DNA from: Candidatus Falkowbacteria bacterium CG1_02_41_21
Lineage (GTDB): Bacteria > Patescibacteriota > Patescibacteriia > Patescibacteriales > UBA12465
NCBI GenBank assembly: GCA_001871235.1
Contig: MNUV01000019.1
Location: 1-8,626, forward strand
Length of the DNA: 8,626 nt
Direction of reading: 5' to 3'
In this document: piece by piece, positions 5,573 to 8,626 of the stretch
How the letters are laid out: every line of letters starts with the position of its first letter
Numbering within the stretch: the first letter of the stretch is position 1
Translations under genes and position numbers: made by a program
Notes under the pieces: model-generated
Seen by the model: only the letters and a program-made list of their open reading frames with translations
The model's database searches: none
Told to the model about the DNA's origin: nothing

Positions 5573-8071
5573 ATGGCCAAAAACAATAATAAGAATGGCG
5601 GCAATCCCTTGGATAAAATAGCTTTGCCTAAAATCAATTTAGATAGTCGAGCTAAAAACAGCATCGTTATTATTTTAATTGTCGCCTTGGGGCTGGTCAG
5701 CCTGCTGGGTTTATTCAATTTATCCGGCCGTTTTGGTCTGTGGTTATCTTCTAATTTAACCTTAGTTTTTGGTTGGGGCAAATGGGCTTGGCCTTTGTTT
5801 CTTCTGGCTTGGGGTTGGTTTCTATATCAAGGTAAAAAATATCAGATTAATTTTTTTAATTATCTCGGTCTCTTTTGTTTGTTTATCTCTTATCAAAGTT
5901 TGTTCCATTTTTTCTTTTCTGAGGTCCGGGCCGAGGCTGCGATTATGGAGGGACTCGGTGGCGGTTATGTGGGCTTTTATTTAGCTTTATTTTTTCAAAA
6001 TGTTTTAGGTTTCTGGGGCAGTCTGATTATCTTGTTAGCCTTGTTTTTCGTTTCTTTAGTCTTGATTTTAAACACTCCTCTGTCTCGGATTATCGGGGCG
6101 GAAAGTATTTTCGCTAAATTTTTTACCAGCGCCAATTCTGTCGTTAATCATCTTTTCTCTCGGCGGATAAAGAGCGGCGAAGATGAGCTGGTGGAAGAAG
6201 AAATTATGGCCGAACAGGATGTTGCTCCGGTTCAAGTTGCCAAGGAGGCGGTGGCCGAGACGCGAGAAGATAAAAAATCTAAGCCGGGAGTTTTCTTTAA
6301 ACAAAAAGCGATTAAATCCGATCCGGCTGAGCCGAAAAATGTGTGGCGGACCCAAAGCGTCAAGATTGATTTGCCTCTGGATTTGTTAAGCGTCAAAGTG
6401 GGACAGGCTTTGGGCGGTGATATCGATAGGAACGTGAATGTTATTAAACATACTTTGGAGAATTTTGGCATTCCGGTCGAGATGGATAAAACCAGTGTCG
6501 GCCCGACCGTGACCCAATATACTTTCAAGCCGGCCGAAGGCATTAAGTTATCTCGCATTACCGCTTTAAGCAATGATTTGTCCTTGGCTTTAGCCGCTCA
6601 TCCGATTAGGATTGAAGCTCCGATTCCGGGCAAAGCTTTAGTGGGAATTGAAGTTCCCAACAAGACTAAGGCGATTGTGGGGCTGAGAGAGATTTTGGAA
6701 GACAAGGCTTTTAAAACCAGAAGCAATAATTTGATGATTGCTTTGGGTAAAGATGTGGCCGGAGCTAATTGGCTCTATGATGTGACTAAAACTCCTCACT
6801 TATTGGTGGCTGGCGCTACTAACTCCGGTAAGTCAGTTTGCTTGAATGCCATTATCGCCAGTTTACTTTATCAAAATAGCGCCGACTCTTTGCGTTTTAT
6901 TATGGTTGATCCGAAACGAGTGGAGCTCCCGGCTTATAACGGCATCCCCCATTTACTTACCCCGGTTATCACCGAGGTCAATAAAACTATCAATGCCTTA
7001 AAGTGGTGTTTGAATGAAATGGATCGGCGCTATGATTTATTGAATCAGAGCGGCAAAAAAAATATTCAGAGCTATAATGCCACGGCTAAAGAAAAGATAC
7101 CTTATATCATTTTTATCATTGATGAACTCGCCGACTTGATGGTGACGGCCGCTAAAGATATTGAAGGCAGCATTATTCGTTTGACCCAAATGTCCCGAGC
7201 GGTCGGCATCCATTTGATCTTAGCCACGCAACGTCCGAGTGTGGATGTTATTACGGGCTTAATCAAGGCTAATATTCCGGCCCGCATTGCTTTTTCAGTG
7301 GCTTCGGCGATTGATTCCAAAACAATTTTGGATTGTTCCGGCGCGGAAAAATTACTTGGTAAGGGCGATATGTTATTTAGCGCGGCGGAAATGTCTAAAC
7401 CGAAGCGTTTACAGGGCGCTTATTTAAGCGATGATGAAATTTTTCGGATTACCGAATATATCAAGAAAAACTCCGGTGAGGCGGAATATATGGAAGGAAT
7501 AACTAATCGGCAAAAAGTTGCCGGTTTGGCCGGTGTTGGATTGGATGGCCATCATGGCGATGAAGATGAATTGCTGCAAGAAGCTAAAGAGATAATTATC
7601 AATATGGGTCGAGCCTCCACTTCTCTGTTGCAACGGCGGTTGCGCGTGGGCTATGGTCGAGCGGCCAGTATTTTAGATGCTTTAGAGGAGGCGGGTGTAA
7701 TCGGTCCCTCCAACGGTTCCAAACCGCGGGAAGTAATGGTCAGCCGAGAACAGTTTGAGCGTCTGAATAATTTAGGTTCGAGCGGCCTGCCTTTGCATGA
7801 TCGCAAATCAACGCCGGCTCCGGGTAGCTATTTGGGTGAAGATGAGGGTGATGACGGCACATTAGTTTTGGATTCTGAGATTGAAGAAGAGACTCCGGTG
7901 GTTGAGGTCGAGGAAGTGGATCATCGGGCTGAATTAGTTGAGACCGAAGAAGAACTGGTGGCCGAAGTCAAGACCGATGAGGAGACAAAAAAACCGGTTG
8001 AGACCAAAACCCCACCGCCCCTGCGAGCCTTTTCTGATGATGAGGACGAGGGTATGTTTTTTTCCAAATAA
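5573..8071 (+). CDS. ftsK: DNA translocase FtsK/SpoIIIE
   Basis: This 832-aa ATP-driven DNA pump clears and sorts chromosomes at the division septum. The N-terminal region (about 30-167) has four hydrophobic segments that would anchor it in the membrane. A short charged linker follows (about 195-255). The alpha part of the motor spans about 265-400, and the RecA-like beta part carries Walker A GATNSGKS (414-421), VDPKRVELPAYNGIPHLLTPV (445-465) and Walker B FIIDELADLM (514-523), with ATQRPSVDVITG (551-562) and the family's ILDCSGAEKLLGKGDML (585-601). The winged-helix gamma domain (about 665-723, with GRASTSLLQRRLRVGYGRAA at 679-698) should read polarity sequences in DNA. Unusually, about 100 mostly acidic residues follow gamma. 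The linker is much shorter than in E. coli FtsK, making this closer to SpoIIIE-sized proteins. No ribosome binding site is evident. It ends in tandem TAA stops, 11 bp before the Mur ligase gene. Confidence 0.97.
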   Translation: MAKNNNKNGGNPLDKIALPKINLDSRAKNSIVIILIVALGLVSLLGLFNLSGRFGLWLSSNLTLVFGWGKWAWPLFLLAWGWFLYQGKKYQINFFNYLGLFCLFISYQSLFHFFFSEVRAEAAIMEGLGGGYVGFYLALFFQNVLGFWGSLIILLALFFVSLVLILNTPLSRIIGAESIFAKFFTSANSVVNHLFSRRIKSGEDELVEEEIMAEQDVAPVQVAKEAVAETREDKKSKPGVFFKQKAIKSDPAEPKNVWRTQSVKIDLPLDLLSVKVGQALGGDIDRNVNVIKHTLENFGIPVEMDKTSVGPTVTQYTFKPAEGIKLSRITALSNDLSLALAAHPIRIEAPIPGKALVGIEVPNKTKAIVGLREILEDKAFKTRSNNLMIALGKDVAGANWLYDVTKTPHLLVAGATNSGKSVCLNAIIASLLYQNSADSLRFIMVDPKRVELPAYNGIPHLLTPVITEVNKTINALKWCLNEMDRRYDLLNQSGKKNIQSYNATAKEKIPYIIFIIDELADLMVTAAKDIEGSIIRLTQMSRAVGIHLILATQRPSVDVITGLIKANIPARIAFSVASAIDSKTILDCSGAEKLLGKGDMLFSAAEMSKPKRLQGAYLSDDEIFRITEYIKKNSGEAEYMEGITNRQKVAGLAGVGLDGHHGDEDELLQEAKEIIINMGRASTSLLQRRLRVGYGRAASILDALEEAGVIGPSNGSKPREVMVSREQFERLNNLGSSGLPLHDRKSTPAPGSYLGEDEGDDGTLVLDSEIEEETPVVEVEEVDHRAELVETEEELVAEVKTDEETKKPVETKTPPPLRAFSDDEDEGMFFSK

Positions 8072-8082
8072 TAATTATTACC

Positions 8083-8626
8083 ATGGACAAAATATTTCAT
8101 TTCATTAAAAGATATTTACCGCGCCGATTTTTTTCTTTCCTTCAGCCCACTTATCACTTCGGTTTGAATTGGTTGGGGGCGGCTCTTTATCATCATCCCA
8201 GCGAAAACTTAATTGTGGTGGGAGTCACCGGTACGACCGGAAAAACCTCCAGTGTTTTTTTGATTGCCAAAACCTTAGAAGCGGCCGGATATAAGGTTGG
8301 TTATACTTCCACCGCCATGTTTAATAATGGCCAGAAAGAATGGTTAAATGACAAGAAAATGACCATGGTCGGCCGCTTTTTTACGCAGAAAATTTTACGG
8401 CAAATGGTTAATAATAAATGCCAGTATGCTATTATCGAAACCACTTCCGAGGGGATTAAACAATTTCGCCATCGCTTTATCAATTATGATATTTTGATTT
8501 TTACCGGTCTGTATCCGGAGCATATTGAATCTCATGGCAGTTTTGAGAGTTATAAACAGGCGAAGGGAAAATTATTCGCGCATTTAAAGAATTGCCCCAC
8601 CAAATATGTTGATGATTATAAGATAG
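8083..8626 (+). CDS. MurE-like Mur ligase, N-terminal part (cut by window edge)
   Basis: An open frame of 181 complete codons starts at ATG 8083 and continues past the right edge. It belongs to the Mur ligases, which add amino acids to UDP-MurNAc precursors of peptidoglycan in the cytoplasm using ATP. GVTGTTGKTS (47-56) is the ATP-binding loop; most MurE proteins have TNGKT here, while Lys54 and Thr55 are kept. IIETTSEGI (117-125) matches the conserved E-[VT]-S-S region, and TGLYPEHIESHGSFESY (141-157) matches the N-L-x-x-DH-L-D-x-H segment of MurE, with Tyr-Pro-Glu-His for the usual region. Only about 45 residues precede the P-loop, so the usual MurE N-terminal uridine-binding domain (about 90-100 aa) is missing or reduced to a hydrophobic stub. 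It lies 11 bp after ftsK and is likely in the same operon. MurE is the best guess; another Mur ligase-like enzyme is possible. Confidence 0.82.
   Translation, partial: MDKIFHFIKRYLPRRFFSFLQPTYHFGLNWLGAALYHHPSENLIVVGVTGTTGKTSSVFLIAKTLEAAGYKVGYTSTAMFNNGQKEWLNDKKMTMVGRFFTQKILRQMVNNKCQYAIIETTSEGIKQFRHRFINYDILIFTGLYPEHIESHGSFESYKQAKGKLFAHLKNCPTKYVDDYKI

Noticed and set aside
6068..6573. Two overlapping antisense open frames inside ftsK
   Set aside because: They lie opposite the conserved ftsK linker and alpha domain, show no recognisable motifs, and arise from codon bias of the sense gene.
1..8626. CRISPR array, tRNA, rRNA or riboswitch
   Set aside because: No regularly spaced repeats, cloverleaf-like or conserved aptamer sequences were seen; all intergenic gaps are short (at most about 110 bp).

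Overview
The window looks like a chromosomal segment from an uncultivated bacterium of the Candidatus Patescibacteria (CPR, Parcubacteria-like) group. This is an inference. It rests on the compact layout, the rarity of Shine-Dalgarno sequences, a small VirB2/TrbC-like 'pilin' of a kind common in those genomes, and a Mur ligase that starts almost directly at its ATP-binding core. The genetic code appears standard. The long ORFs contain no in-frame TGA, and the pilin-like gene ends in TGA followed directly by TAA.

Layout: two divergent blocks meet in a 77-bp intergenic region (3569-3645).

Left, minus-strand block (reading right to left): a 14-helix-class polysaccharide flippase (2099-3568); a RluA-family pseudouridine synthase 3 bp downstream (1376-2095); a lipid-anchored thioredoxin-fold protein with its own promoter (284-1270); an intrinsic terminator (229-256); and, at the window edge, the first 59 codons of an IS91-type transposase (1-177). 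An imperfect inverted repeat spans the start codon of the transposase.

Right, plus-strand block: a two-helix pilin-like membrane protein (3646-4110), a terminator-like hairpin, glycogen synthase glgA (4178-5542), the DNA translocase ftsK (5573-8071), and a MurE-like Mur ligase cut by the right edge (8083-8626). The genes serve envelope and division functions: sugar-polymer export, storage glucan synthesis, chromosome segregation at the septum and peptidoglycan precursor synthesis.

The most interesting points are these. (1) A perfect 15-bp palindrome lies between two opposed -10 elements in the divergent region, as expected of an operator shared by both blocks. (2) The lipoprotein has a CPYG instead of a CxxC active site, and its cysteine layout resembles eukaryotic GILT thiol reductases. 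(3) FtsK carries a roughly 100-residue acidic tail beyond its gamma domain. (4) The inverted repeat overlaps the transposase start. Nothing here amounts to a clear new multi-gene system. No CRISPR array, tRNA or rRNA was seen, and no gene-free stretch exceeds 300 bases.
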